A DNA stretch of 64,000 bases from Hygrophila difformis (taxonomy: Eukaryota; Streptophyta; Magnoliopsida; Lamiales; Acanthaceae), in NCBI GenBank assembly GCA_030278955.1, contig JAOANR010000004.1:19595096-19659095 (forward strand), in the 5' to 3' direction. Under the pieces are notes generated by a model. It saw only the letters and a list, made by a program, of their open reading frames with translations. It was not told the DNA's origin and did not search any database. This document shows positions 36,341-48,013 of this stretch, piece after piece. Made by a program: the position numbers and the translations under genes. The first letter of the stretch is position 1. Every line of letters starts with the position of its first letter.

Positions 36341-38217
36341 TGTAACACCCGAGGAAAAACAAATTCAAATTGTTTTGAACTACGTCATGACTTGATCCCT
36401 TCACAGGGTACGTAGGCAGCTTAGAACTAATTTCTAAGTTCAGTCACGAAATAAATCACAAAATACATCACGAATTAGATCACAAGGACGATAGGAGATG
36501 TTGGAACCAATTTAGACTAGGCTAAGTAGGACCCGGAAATGTTGCGAGCGATAAGCCGGACTCGTAACAAGATTAAGGAGAAGATTCCGAAACGAAGACG
36601 ACCCAGGGAATCGAGCTAACACGTAGAAAACTGATAGGGGAAAGCGAGGGAAGACCCGACGAAACACGCGGACCGCCGAACCGGCCGGTCCGGCCGGCCC
36701 GTGCTGCCCGCGCGCCGCTGCGCGGCCACCGCGCGGCCAAGGGCGTCGCGCCTCCAGGCTGGTCGCGCGTGCTCCGCGCGCACAAAAGCTTGGGTGCGCG
36801 CCACCAGCGCGCCAGAGGTGCTGAAAGTGTAAACTTTCCTTCCATGACGATTTTCTTGCCAAAAATCCGACCTCAATCAATGGCAAGTCGATCACAACAA
36901 TGGGGAAGGGCATAAGATCAGATTTGGGGCGCCCCTCCCCATAATTCTCAGAAAAGCTAACCCTAAACACCCCCAATACTCCTCTCCAAGTCGAAACCTC
37001 TCCGAACTCACTTTCCGGCAAGTATTCCGGCGACGGCAGGGCGAAAGGGACCAAGCCCTGCCCTCTAGACTCTTGGTAAGCTATTGTACAAAGTTTCAAT
37101 TCGTCCATAGATCTCAGAAACTCATATTCTAACCCTTTTTCCTTACTACGATTTTCCGTCGGAAAACGAACAAAAAGCGATCGGAGAAGTTGGCCGTTCG
37201 TCGTGACCCTAGGACGTCCGGAAACCCAATCCAGCGACCCTATCATCGTTCTAAGTAAGTTAAAACCTTACTCACAAATTTTCGTGGTTGTTTTTTGTTT
37301 AAATCTTGAGATATAGGCTTGTAACAAAAATCGGTTTTCAAAAACACTATTTTCGTCCAATTTTAAAGACTCGCCAAAAACTCGACCTTCGGGAATTCAA
37401 ACCGAAAACTTTTCAACATAAAAGTTGTTCCTAACACCTTTATCTATCTTGTGTCCAAATTTCAGCCGTTGACATTAAGTTTTGCTATCCCAATTTTCGC
37501 CGTGAACTTTCTGTATCGAACCGAACAATTTAATTCTGTGACAGATTCCTTCATTCAACTTGATGCATGTTTTTCACCCATTTTTCGAATGATTTAACTT
37601 CGCATTTCTAAACAAAAGTTGTAGATAATTGTGTCTAGATTATGCATATAAAATTTCACGGATTTTGGTGTTAATTTGATATGTCAAACGGCCGAGTTTT
37701 TAAAACTGTTTTGAAATCGTTTTAAGGGCCATGAGTATGCAGTGAGTTGCACTCGATTTTTGAGTACCAAGAATTCATTATTTCCAAATTCTTAAAACAT
37801 GAAAGTTGTTCCTTAATGTGTTTTGTAGTTACTGTAAAAATTTCACATCGATTGGTTTTGAAATGAATTTTTAATCGGCGTTGCACGAACCTGTGACGAA
37901 AAAAGTTTTTAAGACATAAATTATTCTTTGCAATAAACTCAAATTTCAACTCACTTCGGAACCTTATTTCCAAAAACTTAAGACATGAAAGTTGTTCGTG
38001 TGTGTGTTTTTGAATTACTGACAAAGTTTCAGAATTTTTGGAGAAAAGACGAATTTTAAATTAAGAAAGGCGTAAACTGCCTCGAATAGGATTTTTCGAA
38101 CTTGAGAAAACTCGAACTATGAAAACGCGATATCAACCATTTGATAACTTTGAAATACGAACTTTCGAAAAATCCCGTTCACTAGGCTGAGCCGATCTTC
38201 ATACTATCATTATCTTT

Positions 38218-38434
38218 GAGACTGCCTCGTTAGTGGTCTCCTTACTATCTGAGATTGCCTCGTTAGTGATCTCGCGCGCTGTATTTGTGGATCGCCTCGT
38301 TAGTGGTCCTACTATCTTTTTGGATCGCCTCGTTAGTGGTCCTACTATCTTTGAGACTGCCTCGTTAGTGGTCTCCCATTGTTTGGACTGCCTCGTTAGT
38401 GGTCCTATGTTGAGATTGCCTCGTTAGTGATCTC
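38218..38434 (+). repeat. Seven-unit hairpin array in B 5' LTR
   Basis: Seven units share the loop GCCTCGTTAGTG. Flanking arms are GAGAC / GTCTC (twice), GAGAT / ATCTC (twice), GGAT / GTCC (twice, one G-U pair) and GGAC / GTCC (once). Arms change in step, so each unit can form the same short hairpin. The 3' LTR copy is 46883-47099, where one loop has a G-to-T change and the stems are kept. Confidence 0.85.
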
Positions 38435-38709
38435 CCGGTATGGTGTCCTCTTCTTAGTTTACGGGATGAAAAGTAAAAGACTCGTGTGAGTGTTTCATTA
38501 TGCTTAAATCGTATTTATCCTGTCTTTAATTATGTATTTAAATTTTACGCATCTTAAATTATGCTTTAAATTACGCTTTTAAAATTTAGTTCTTTAATCA
38601 TGTTTTCCGCTGCTAATAAATCATGTATTTTTAAATTCTCGTACGGTAAGCGAAATCTTTAGTTTAAACACTTGTAACCCCTTTTATTTGTAGTTAGGGA
38701 TTAACTTAC

Positions 38710-38758
38710 TCAGTATATTTTTATACTGGCAACCGTTGTCATTTCTTTTTTTCTACAG
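38710..38758 (+). promoter_or_regulatory. Leader hairpin plus splice-acceptor-like site (B 5' LTR)
   Basis: CAGTATA / TATACTG at 38711-38728 after CTTACT, then 30 nt to CAG ending at 38758. The stem differs from C, E and G (CAGCAA / TTGCTG, CAGCAC / GTGCTG) by paired changes. Confidence 0.6.
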
Positions 38759-39103
38759 AGTACGTCGAGTGACGCATTGCATATGCACTTGGGGGAAATC
38801 ATAATGGACATTTTAAATTTCTGCATCGTACTGTTTTTACCGGGTCTGTTAAACCCGAGGATTTGGCCATGTTGGCCGTGATTTTACTTTCCGCTGCACT
38901 TACTTTATTTATTTTCCGCGCATGATAATTTCTACTATCGTACTAAGTATTATAAATTTCCGGACTAAATCTTGAAATGTTTTAAATCTTTTTCATACCC
39001 ACAAGCCTTGCATTCCCTTAGCGAGCTCGGGAAGCCGTGTCTTGCTAGGGAAATGCGGCGGTGACATCCCGGCCTGGGTTATCAAATCCGGGGTGTTACA
39101 AGT

Positions 39104-39115
39104 TGGTATCAGAGC
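39104..39115 (+). promoter_or_regulatory. Primer binding site of element B
   Basis: Exact TGGTATCAGAGC, three bases after the LTR end. Confidence 0.92.
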
Positions 39116-39442
39116 CCGTAAATTTTTTTTTTTAAAGCTACTACTATTATTTTAAGCCAATATTTTTAAGCCCAAGTGTTATTTCTTTTAAAATTATTTA
39201 TTTGACTACTAGTATTATTTTTAGCCCAAAAATCTATAATCCTTTTTACATAGCCCAAAATCTTAGCCAAAGAAATATTAAATTTTGGCCCACTATAGAG
39301 GCCCAACCTTTAACAATTTATTTTAAACTAAATTTTTATGGGGAAGGGACTTGCACTTGCATGTTGCATATAGATTTAAATTTGTGCATACCTTAACCTT
39401 GCCTGAAAAATGTCTAACTCTAACCTACCTTGTTAACAATAG

Positions 39443-39970
39443 ATGGCTTCCCCAAACGTGAACATGATCAACCTACTAATGAGGTTGATTGAAGCCTACC
39501 TCGAATCTCCTCAAAACGTGAACAACTTCAGACTAAGGGTAGAGCAAATGGAAGCTAACTTGGGCCACCTAACTAATCTGGGCCAAGCAGGACATCAAGA
39601 TATAACCCAACTCCAAATCCAAATCAACGAACTCCAGACCCGCGAGACTGAGCTTCGGACCCAGATTGACGACGTAGAGACCCAAGCAGGGGTCTTGGGA
39701 CATCAACTGCATCACCTGAAGGATGATCTGCTTCCACCTGCCCCACTCAACCCAGGAACTCCTCCTGTAACTAGCCTCGTTATCGACCCTGTCGCTGTCC
39801 CTGCAGCCGTCCAAACCCCAGTTGCAATCGTTGAACCTGCTCCTGTTGCTGGGCCCAGTTGGCCAGCCAGCCCAGTGTTCCATGGGCCCCTTGGCACGGG
39901 CACCATCGAGGAATCAAGTGATGAGGATGACCCCATGGAGGACCCGACCACCTACCCTTCGCAGGATTAG
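39443..39970 (+). CDS. Element B accessory ORF upstream of gag, coiled-coil protein
   Basis: 175 residues starting MASPNVNMINLLMRL, intact. Residues 1-100 align by eye with C's 111-residue ORF: MAS start, EANLGHLTNLGQAGHQ, LQIQINELQ, then DDLLPP. The middle looks like a long coiled coil. After DDLLPP, B has an extra Pro/Ala/Val-rich linker of about 50 residues before an acidic end (EESSDEDDPMEDP) like C's. I see no transmembrane or signal segment. A 108-nt gap follows to AATAAA (40078-40083), with gag at 40324. Function unknown; a structural or RNA-binding partner of gag is possible but unproven. Confidence 0.75.
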   Translation: MASPNVNMINLLMRLIEAYLESPQNVNNFRLRVEQMEANLGHLTNLGQAGHQDITQLQIQINELQTRETELRTQIDDVETQAGVLGHQLHHLKDDLLPPAPLNPGTPPVTSLVIDPVAVPAAVQTPVAIVEPAPVAGPSWPASPVFHGPLGTGTIEESSDEDDPMEDPTTYPSQD

Positions 39971-40323
39971 AGATTTTTGATGCATTATTCCCATTGTTCT
40001 CCTTTTCTATTTTCCCAAACTATTTTCAGGATCTTTGCTACTTGTCGCTTGTATCGAAACAAAAACTTCTACTGGGCAATAAAGTCACAAACACTTATTT
40101 TATACACCATCTGTATATCTTAACAAAGCGCCGACAGACAAACAACGCATCTATTTCTGCATAACAAAACGACAAGTACCTCAGACCCTAAAACCCTAAA
40201 CGACTGAATGAATAATTGCAAATACTGACCAACTCCTGATAAGCACCATACAACTCAGCAAGACTTTTTTTCCCCACTTTATCGAATCTCCCTGAACTTT
40301 ACACCTTCCTCGGTTGTAACAGG

Positions 40324-43300
40324 ATGGCGCCTCGAGGACGACCAAGGCCCTTCCCTGCCACCCCCAATACCCACGGCACGCCGGGACAACCCAATGAGCA
40401 GGCACCTGACGCGGAGATGCGAAACCCGGCAGGACCAATGCCCAACCCTGCGGAAGGGCGATTGAGAAATATGGAAGAATTACTAATCGCACTGGGTAAT
40501 GCTTACGTTAACCAGGGTGGAGCTGCCGCGGCGCCACCACCGGAAGCGAGGATCAACTACTTGGCTGCGGTGAACCCCTACCGACCTCCTTACTACGTCG
40601 GGGAGGAAGACCCCGCTAAGCTGGAAGAATGGTTGAGAACCTTCGACAAATTGCTAAAGGCGGTGAGATGCCCGGAGGGGGAGAAGGTCCACGTGGCCTC
40701 GTACTATCTGGGTGGCGAGGCCGACGACTGGTGGCAGGCTACCCAAGGGAAGCTGGCAGAGGATGATGAACCTTACTCGTGGAACGAGTTCATGGAGTTA
40801 CTCCGGGAGCGCTTCTACCCGATGAGTACTAAGGCAGCACTGTACGAGGAGTTCTCATCCCTGAAGCAGGGAGAGAAATCTGTTCAAGAATACTATGCAC
40901 GGTTTAAGGAATTGGTGAGATTTGCGCCCAGGATGGTACCTACTGACGGGGAGAAGGCGCAAAAGTTCGAAATGGGATTGAACTTGTCGATTCGAGAGGT
41001 GATCACTGGAGTTAACTACCCGGACCTGCAATCTGTCTACGATCGGGCAGTAGCAGTAGCACGAGTGCAACAGCTAAAGAGGAAGGCTGCTGGGGAATCT
41101 AGCCGAGGGGCGCAAGGCCCAGACAAGAGGAACAGGGATAACCGGACAAGCAACACTACTGGCGGGGACAACTTTCGGCGAGGGCCGAACAGGAATGCTC
41201 AGAACAACAATGGTCGGAATGTCAACCAAGGAGGACGAGTGCCGCCGTGCCCAAGGTGTGGCAGGCCGCACCTGGTAAGGAGATGTCCTCAGATGGGCGA
41301 GTGCTTCCGGTGCGGCCGAATTGGCCATCGGAGGGAGGAATGTCGAACCCGACTCGAGAACATCACGAAAAGAGAAGACTTGGTCATTGGACCTAACGAG
41401 CCGTTCAACCAGGGAGGTAGGGATGGCAACAATCAAGGATATCGGCCTCCTCCGAATCCGAACCAACGCCCTCCGAACCAGCAGCAAAACGCAAACCCAA
41501 ATCAAAACCAGCCAGCCAATCAAGGGAGGCCGATGGGGAGGTTGAACGTGATCAACCAGGCTGACATACCCGCGCAGGGTGACGTGATGGCAGGTACTTT
41601 CCATGTCCTAAGTACTCCACTTAGAGTCTTATTTGATTCCGGAGCCATTTGTTCGATTGTATCTTCGAGAGTCGTAACTGAACTAGATCTACCTAAGTGC
41701 GAGATAATTAGCTTAGGCATCTAACTGCCCTCTGGAGAAGTAATAGCATGCTCTAAACGCTACAATGGAATACCTATAGCGATAAAGAACGTAGAGTTTT
41801 TCGCAAACTTGGTAGAGTTCAACGTCAGGGACTTTGACATCATACTAGGAATGGATTGGCTAACCCGGTATAAGGCCGTGATCGAGTGCCAAAAGCAAAA
41901 GATCACGCTGTCAAAAAGTAGGGGGAAAAGAGTCATCTTCTACTCTCAACCCCCTAAGAAATCTAACAAGATAGTCAACGTCCTAGAGTTAGGTAGCCTA
42001 ATACGTAAGGGCCACGCGCTATACGCATGCTACGTTCACAACCTCGAGGCTGAAGGAGTAAAGATAGACAACATTCCGGTGGTGAGAGAGTACCCGGATG
42101 TGTTCCCAGAGGACGTTCCTGGCATGCCCCCTGAGAGGGATCTCGAGTTCACCATAGATCTCATCCCGGGAACGGAACCTGTATCAAAGGCTCTTTACCG
42201 CATGGCACCACCGGAGATGAAGGAGCTAAAGGAACAGCTCGAAGAATTGCTGGAAAAGGGATATATCCGACCGAGTACGTCTCCATGGGGAGCACCGGTC
42301 TTGTTCGTCAAAAAGAAGGATGGGAGTCTGAGACTGTGTATCGACTATAGAGGACTTAATCAAGTCACTATCAAGAACAAGTACCCGTTGCCCAGAATCG
42401 AGGATCTGTTTGACCAGCTGAAGGGAGCTACTGTGTTCTCCAAGATCGACCTGCGATCGGGATATCATCAGCTGCGAATTGCTGAGAAGGACATCCCGAA
42501 GACAGCGTTCAGGACTCGCTATGGACACTACGAATTCACAGTACTGTCATTCGGATTGACGAACGCCCCGGCGATGTTCATGAACCTCATGAACAACGTG
42601 TTCCGAGGACTGTTAGATCAATGCGTAGTGGTATTCATAGACGACATCTTGGTCTACTCAAGGGACGAGGAAGAACATTCCGAGCACTTACATAAAGTGC
42701 TGAGGATCCTCCGAGAAAATCAGCTATATGGGAAGTTGTCCAAATGTGACTTCTGGCTGAGGGAAGTAACATTCCTTGGGCATATCGTATCCGCCAGCGG
42801 AGTGGCGGTAGACCCGGCAAAGATCTCGGCTATAACCGAGTGGGTACCCCCGAAGAGCCCAACGGAGATAAGAAGCTTTCTCGGACTGGCGGGCTACTAC
42901 AGGCGATTTGTCCAAGACTTCTCCAAAATCGCCCGCCCATTGACCCAACTGCTAAAGAAGGGGGTGAACTATGACAGGACTGGCGAGTGCGAAGCCGCAT
43001 TCCAGGAGCTGAAGAAACGACTTACCACGGCGCCGGTGTTGGCGCTACCAGCAGAGGATGGAGTCTTCGAGGTGTATAGCGACGCCTCGAGAGAAGGACT
43101 GGGATGCGTACTGATGCAGGATCAAAAGGTCATAGCGTACGCATCAAGACAGCTGAAACCGCACGAGCAAAACTACCCGACGCACGACCTGGAACTGGCC
43201 GCGGTCGTGTTCGCCCTGAAAATCTGGAGACACTATCTCTATGGGCGGAAGTGTCGGATGTTCACCGACCATAAAAGCCTCAAGTACATATTCACGCAAA

Positions 43301-45000
43301 GAGAACTGAACTTGAGGCAGAGGAGATGGTTGGAACTGATCAAAGATTACTACCTAGAAGTCGCGTATCACGAGGGCAAGGCCAACGTCGTGGCCGACGC
43401 CTTGAGTCGAAAGGCGCAACACGTCACGAACTCACTGGTGATACCGGCTGAATTGTACAGAGATTTGGCGAAATTAAGCCTGGAACTGGTACATCCCGGT
43501 ACGGTAACCGAGGTCGTCAACGCGATGGTAGTAAGCCCTACCGTATTCGAAGAGATACGACTCGCCCAGTCGAGTGACGAACAGATGGGGGAAATAAGGA
43601 GAAGCATTACCGAAGGAAAGGCAGTAGATTTCAAGATCCACGAGGACGGGAGCATCCGCTTCAGGGGGAGATGGTGTATACCGCGGGAGTCCGCAGATCT
43701 GAAGAAGAAGGTGATGGAGGAAGGCCATAGCACCCCCTACTCGGTCCACCCCGGAGGGGATAAGCTATACAAGGACTTGAAGAAAAATTATTGGTGGCCG
43801 AACATGAAGAGAGAGGTGGCCGAATTCGTGGCAAGGTGCCTTACCTGCCAGAAGATCAAGGCAGTACGGCAAAAGCCCTTAGGATTAATGCAATCATTGG
43901 AGATCCCAAGCTGGAAGTGGGATAGTATCTCCATGGATTTTGTTTCCGGGTTACCACGTTCGCCAAAAGGAATGATTAAGATCTGGGTGATCGTGGATAG
44001 GTTAACGAAGGCCGCCATCTTCATCCCGATGAAGGACACTTGGACAATGGACCAACTAGCAAGAGCATACGTAGACAATGTGGTACGCCGGCACGGGGTG
44101 CCGCATGACATCATCTCGGATAGGGATAGCAGATTCGTCTCCCAGTTTTGGACCAAGCTGCAAGAAGCTCTGGGGACGCAGATAAAGATGAGTACGGCGT
44201 TCCACCCTATGACGGATGGACAGACGGAGCGAACTATACAGACGCTGGAGGACATGTTGAGGGCTTGTGTGTTGGAATTCAAGGGAAGTTGGGAGCACCA
44301 TTTACCCTTGATCGAGTTCTCCTATAACAACAGTTACCATGCGAGCATCGGCATGGCGCCCTTCGAGGCACTGTATGGACGAAGATGCCGGAGCCCATTG
44401 AGTTGGGAAGAGAACGATCGAGTAATGACAGTAGGGCCACAACTGGTGGAGGACATGGCTCAGCAAGTTAAGGTCATCCAGGGGAAGATGAGAGCCGCTC
44501 AGGACCGGCAAAAGAGTTATGCGGACGTGAGACGGCAGGACTTGGAATTTCAAGTCGGTGACAAGGTCATGCTGAAGGTCTCGCTGATGAAGGGCATAAT
44601 GCGCTTTGGCAAGCGAGGGAAACTGAGCCCACGATACATAGGGCCGTATGAGATCCTCGAGAGAGTGGGGAATCTAGCGTACCGGCTAGCGCTGCCGCCT
44701 CAACTAGCACGCGTCCATAACGTGTTTCACGTCTCCCAACTAAAGAAGTATGTGCCCGATACGTCGCATGTACTCCAACCGGACGTAATCGAATTGGATG
44801 ATGACTTGACCTATGAAGAAACCCCGGTGAAAATACTCGACTACAAGGAAAGGGTGACAAGGAATAAAACTGTAAGGATGGTCAAGGTCCTGTGGTCCAA
44901 CCACGAGACAGAGACGGCAACCTGGGAATTGGAAGCCGACATGAGGCAACGTTACCCAACCCTCTTCCAAGACGACCCGACCACAGTTATGGGGACATAA
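40324..45000 (+). pseudogene. gag-pol: Element B gag-pol polyprotein with one premature stop
   Basis: 1558 codons in a single frame with one stop (TAA 41722-41724, codon 467, where C has CAA). Gag core about 80-250; knuckles C309-C321 (CX2CX3HX4C) and C327-C340 (CX2CX4HX4C); Asn/Gln-rich linker 360-400; protease D438-S-G-A; RT FIDD about 771-774; RNase H D920; integrase D1205, D1266, E1302; GPY about 1440; chromodomain about 1502-1549; end VMGT. The stop falls just after the protease active site, so only gag plus a protease fragment would be made without read-through. The start ATG follows AACAGG as in the other gags. All catalytic residues I can check are present. Confidence 0.93.
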
Positions 45001-45008
45001 CTGTATTC

Positions 45009-45023
45009 TTAAGGGGGGGAGGA
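45009..45023 (+). promoter_or_regulatory. Polypurine tract (PPT1) of element B
   Basis: TTAAGGGGGGGAGGA directly before LTR start TGTAACACCCGAGG. It lies 9 bp after the pol stop and would prime plus-strand synthesis. Confidence 0.85.
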
Positions 45024-47765
45024 TGTAACACCCGAGGAAAAACAAATTCAAATTGTTTTGAACTACGTCATGACTTGATCCCTTCACAGGGTACGTAGGC
45101 AGCTTAGAACTAATTTCTAAGTTCAGTCACGAAATAAATCACAAAATACATCACGAATTAGATCACAAGGACGATAGGAGATGTTGGAACCAATTTAGAC
45201 TAGGCTAAGTAGGACCCGGAAATGTTGCGAGCGATAAGCCGGACTCGTAACAAGATTAAGGAGAAGATTCCGAAACGAAGACGACCCAGGGAATCGAGCT
45301 AACACGTAGAAAACCGATAGGGGAAAGCGAGGGAAGACCCGACGAAACACGCGGACCGCCGAACCGGCCGGCCAGCGCGCCGCCGCGCGGCCACCGCGCG
45401 GCCAAGGGCGTCGCGCCTCCAGGCTGGTCGCGCGTGCTCCGCGCGCACAAAAGCTTGGGTGCGCGCCACCAGCGCGCCAGAGGTGCTGAAAGTGTAAACT
45501 TTCCTTCCATGGCGATTTTCTTGCCAAAAATCCGACCTCAATCAATGGCAAGTCGATCACAACAATGGGGAAGGGCATAAGATCAGATTTGGGGCGCCCC
45601 TCCCCATAATTCTCAGAAAACCTAACCCTAAACACCCCCAATACTCCTCTCCAAGTCGAAACCTCTCCGAACTCACTTTCCGGCAAGTATTCCGGCGACG
45701 GCAAGGCGAAAGGGACCAAGCCCTGCCCTCTAGACTCTTGGTAAGCTATTGTACAAAGTATCAATTCGTCCATAGATCTCAGAAACTCATATTCTAATTC
45801 TTTTTCCTTACTACGATTTTCCGTCGGAAAACGAACAAAAAGCGATCGGAGAAGTTGGTCGTTCGTCGTGACCCTAGGACGTCCGAAAACCCAATCCAGC
45901 GACCCTATCATCGTTCTAAGTAAGTTAAAACCTTACTCACAAATTTTCGTGGTTGTTTGTTGTTTAAATCTTGAGATATAGGCTTGTAACAAAAATCGGT
46001 TTTCAAAAACCCTATTTTCGTCCAATTTTAAAGACTCGCCAAAAACTCGACCTTCGGGAATTCAAACCGAAAACTTTTCAACATAAAAGTTGTTCCTAAC
46101 ACCTTTATCTATCTTGTGTCCAAATTTCAGCCGTTGACATTAAGTTTTGCTATCCCAATTTTCGCCGTGAACTTTCTGTATCGAACCGAACAATTTAATT
46201 CTGTGACAGATTCCTTCATTCAACTTGATGCATGTTTTTCACCCATTTTTCGAATGATTTAACTTTGCATTTCTAAACAAAAGTTGTAGATAATTGTGTC
46301 TAGATTATGCATATAAAATTTCACGGATTTTAGTGTTCATTTGATATGTCAAACGGCCGAGTTTTTAAAACTGTTTTGAAATCGTTTTAAGGGCCATGAG
46401 TATGCAGTGAGTTGCACTCGATTTTTGAGTACCAAGAATTCATTATTTCCAAATTCTTAAAACATGAAAGTTGTTCCTTAATGTGTTGTGTAGTTACTGT
46501 AAAAATTTCACATCGATTGGTTTTGAAATGAATTTTTAATCGGCGTTGCACGAACCTGTGACGAAAACATTTTTTAAGACATAAATTATTCTTTGCAATA
46601 AACTCAAATTTCAACTCACTTCGGAACCTTATTTCCAAAAACTTAAAACATGAAAGTTGTTCGTGTGTGTGTTTTTGAATTACTGACAAAGTTTCAGAAT
46701 TTTTGGAGAAAAGACGAATTTTAAATTAAGAAAGGCGTAAACTGCCTCGAATAGGATTTTTCGAACTTGAGAAAACTCGAACTATGAAAACGCGATATCA
46801 ACCATTTGATAACTTTGAAATACGAACTTTCGAAAAATCCCGTTCACTAGGCTGAGCCGATCTTCATACTATCATTATCTTTGAGACTGCCTCGTTAGTG
46901 GTCTCCTTACTATCTGAGATTGCCTCGTTAGTGATCTCGCGCGCTGTATTTGTGGATCGCCTCGTTAGTGGTCCTACTATCTTTTTGGATCGCCTCGTTA
47001 GTGGTCCTACTATCTTTGAGACTGCCTCGTTAGTGGTCTCCTATTGTTTGGACTGCCTCGTTAGTGGTCCTATGTTGAGATTGCCTCTTTAGTGATCTCC
47101 CGGTATGGTGTCCTCTTCTTAGTTTACGGGATGAAAAGTAAAAGACTCGTGTGAGTGTTTCATTATGCTTAAATCGTATTTATCCTGTCTTTAATTATGT
47201 ATTTAAATTTTACGCATCTTAAATTATGCTTTAAATTACGCTTTTAAAATTTAGTTCTTTAATCATGTTTTCCGCTGCTAATAAATCATGTATTTTTAAA
47301 TTCTCGTACGGTAAGCGAAATCTTTAGTTTAAACACTTGTAACCCCTTTTATTTGTAGTTAGGGATTAACTTACTCAGTATATTTTTCTACTGACAACCG
47401 TTGTCATTTCTTTTTTTCTACAGAGTACGTCGAGTGACGCATTGCATATGCACTTGGGGGAAATCATAATGGACATTTTAAATTTCTGCATCGTACTGTT
47501 TTTACCGGGTCTGTTAAACCCGAGGATTTGGCCATGTTGGCCGTGATTTTACTTTCCGCTGCACTTACTTTATTTATTTTCCGCGCATGATAATTTCTAC
47601 TATCGTACTAAGTATTATAAATTTCCGGACTAAATCTTGAAATGTTTTAAATCTTTTTCATACCCACAAGCCTTGCATTCCCTTAGCGAGCTCGGGAAGC
47701 CGTGTCTTGCTAGGGAAATGCGGCGGTGACATCCCGGCCTGGGTTATCAAATCCGGGGTGTTACA
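45024..47765 (+). repeat. Element B 3' LTR
   Basis: 2742 bp, pairs with 36341-39100. It lacks 18 bp of the GC-rich segment near 45367. Hairpin array 46883-47099; leader hairpin 47375-47394, in which one stem base pair is lost and another gained. Ends GGTGTTACA before TSD CCCGA. Confidence 0.93.
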
Positions 47766-48006
47766 CCCGACACATGTACTTCAACCGGACGTAATCGAAC
47801 TCGATGAGGATCTGACTTTTGAAGAAGTCTCAGTGCGAATTCTAGACGTTAAGGAGCGAGTAACAAGGAGTAAAAACGTCAAGATGGTCAAGGTTCTTTG
47901 GTCGAACCATGAAAGCGAAACAACAACATGGGAGTTAGAATCAGACATGAGAGAACGCTACCCGACACTGTTCCAAACCGACACCGACAGAGTTATAGGG
48001 ACATAA
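47766..48006 (+). pseudogene. pol: Element A pol C-terminus with chromodomain
   Basis: Resumes A's pol after [15 protein letters not shown], then a chromodomain-like segment (SVRILDVKERVTRSK... [14 protein letters not shown]) and end TDRVIGT with TAA at 48004-48006. It is the best preserved stretch of A's pol. The first five bases are the second TSD copy. Confidence 0.88.
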
Positions 48007-48013
48007 CTACAAT

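Larger units (their letters stand above)
36341..39100 (+). repeat. Element B 5' LTR
   Basis: 2760 bp. The first 120 bp (AACAAATTCAAATTG, CCCTTCACAGGG, GTACGTAGGCAGC) match the stretch that lies internally, between PPT1 and PPT2, in the other elements. There is a very GC-rich segment at 36660-36820. GTAAG donor-like sites are at 37076 and 37255. Hairpin array 38218-38434, leader hairpin 38710-38728, CAG at 38756-38758. I see no clear TATA box. Confidence 0.93.
36341..47765 (+). mobile_element. Element B: nearly intact Ty3/gypsy chromovirus inserted in A pol
   Basis: 11,425 bp with TSD CCCGA (36336-36340, 47766-47770). LTRs 36341-39100 and 45024-47765 differ by an 18-bp GC-rich indel and roughly 25 substitutions by eye, indicating recent insertion. 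It contains primer site, accessory ORF, gag-pol with one premature stop, and a single polypurine tract. Its LTR starts TGTAACACCCGAGG directly after PPT1 and has no PPT2 module, unlike all other gypsy elements here, so it is a distinct subfamily. Removing B and one TSD copy restores A's reading frame across the site. Confidence 0.95.

Noticed and set aside
36512..37246. 244-codon minus-strand ORF in B 5' LTR (and 45195-45911 in the 3' LTR)
   Set aside because: Open because of the GC-rich U3 segment; it has no domain I recognise, and the two LTR copies are not independent evidence.
38218..38434. CRISPR-like regular repeats
   Set aside because: Repeats are short, flanks covary with them, the array is duplicated in both LTRs, and the DNA is plant retrotransposon sequence.
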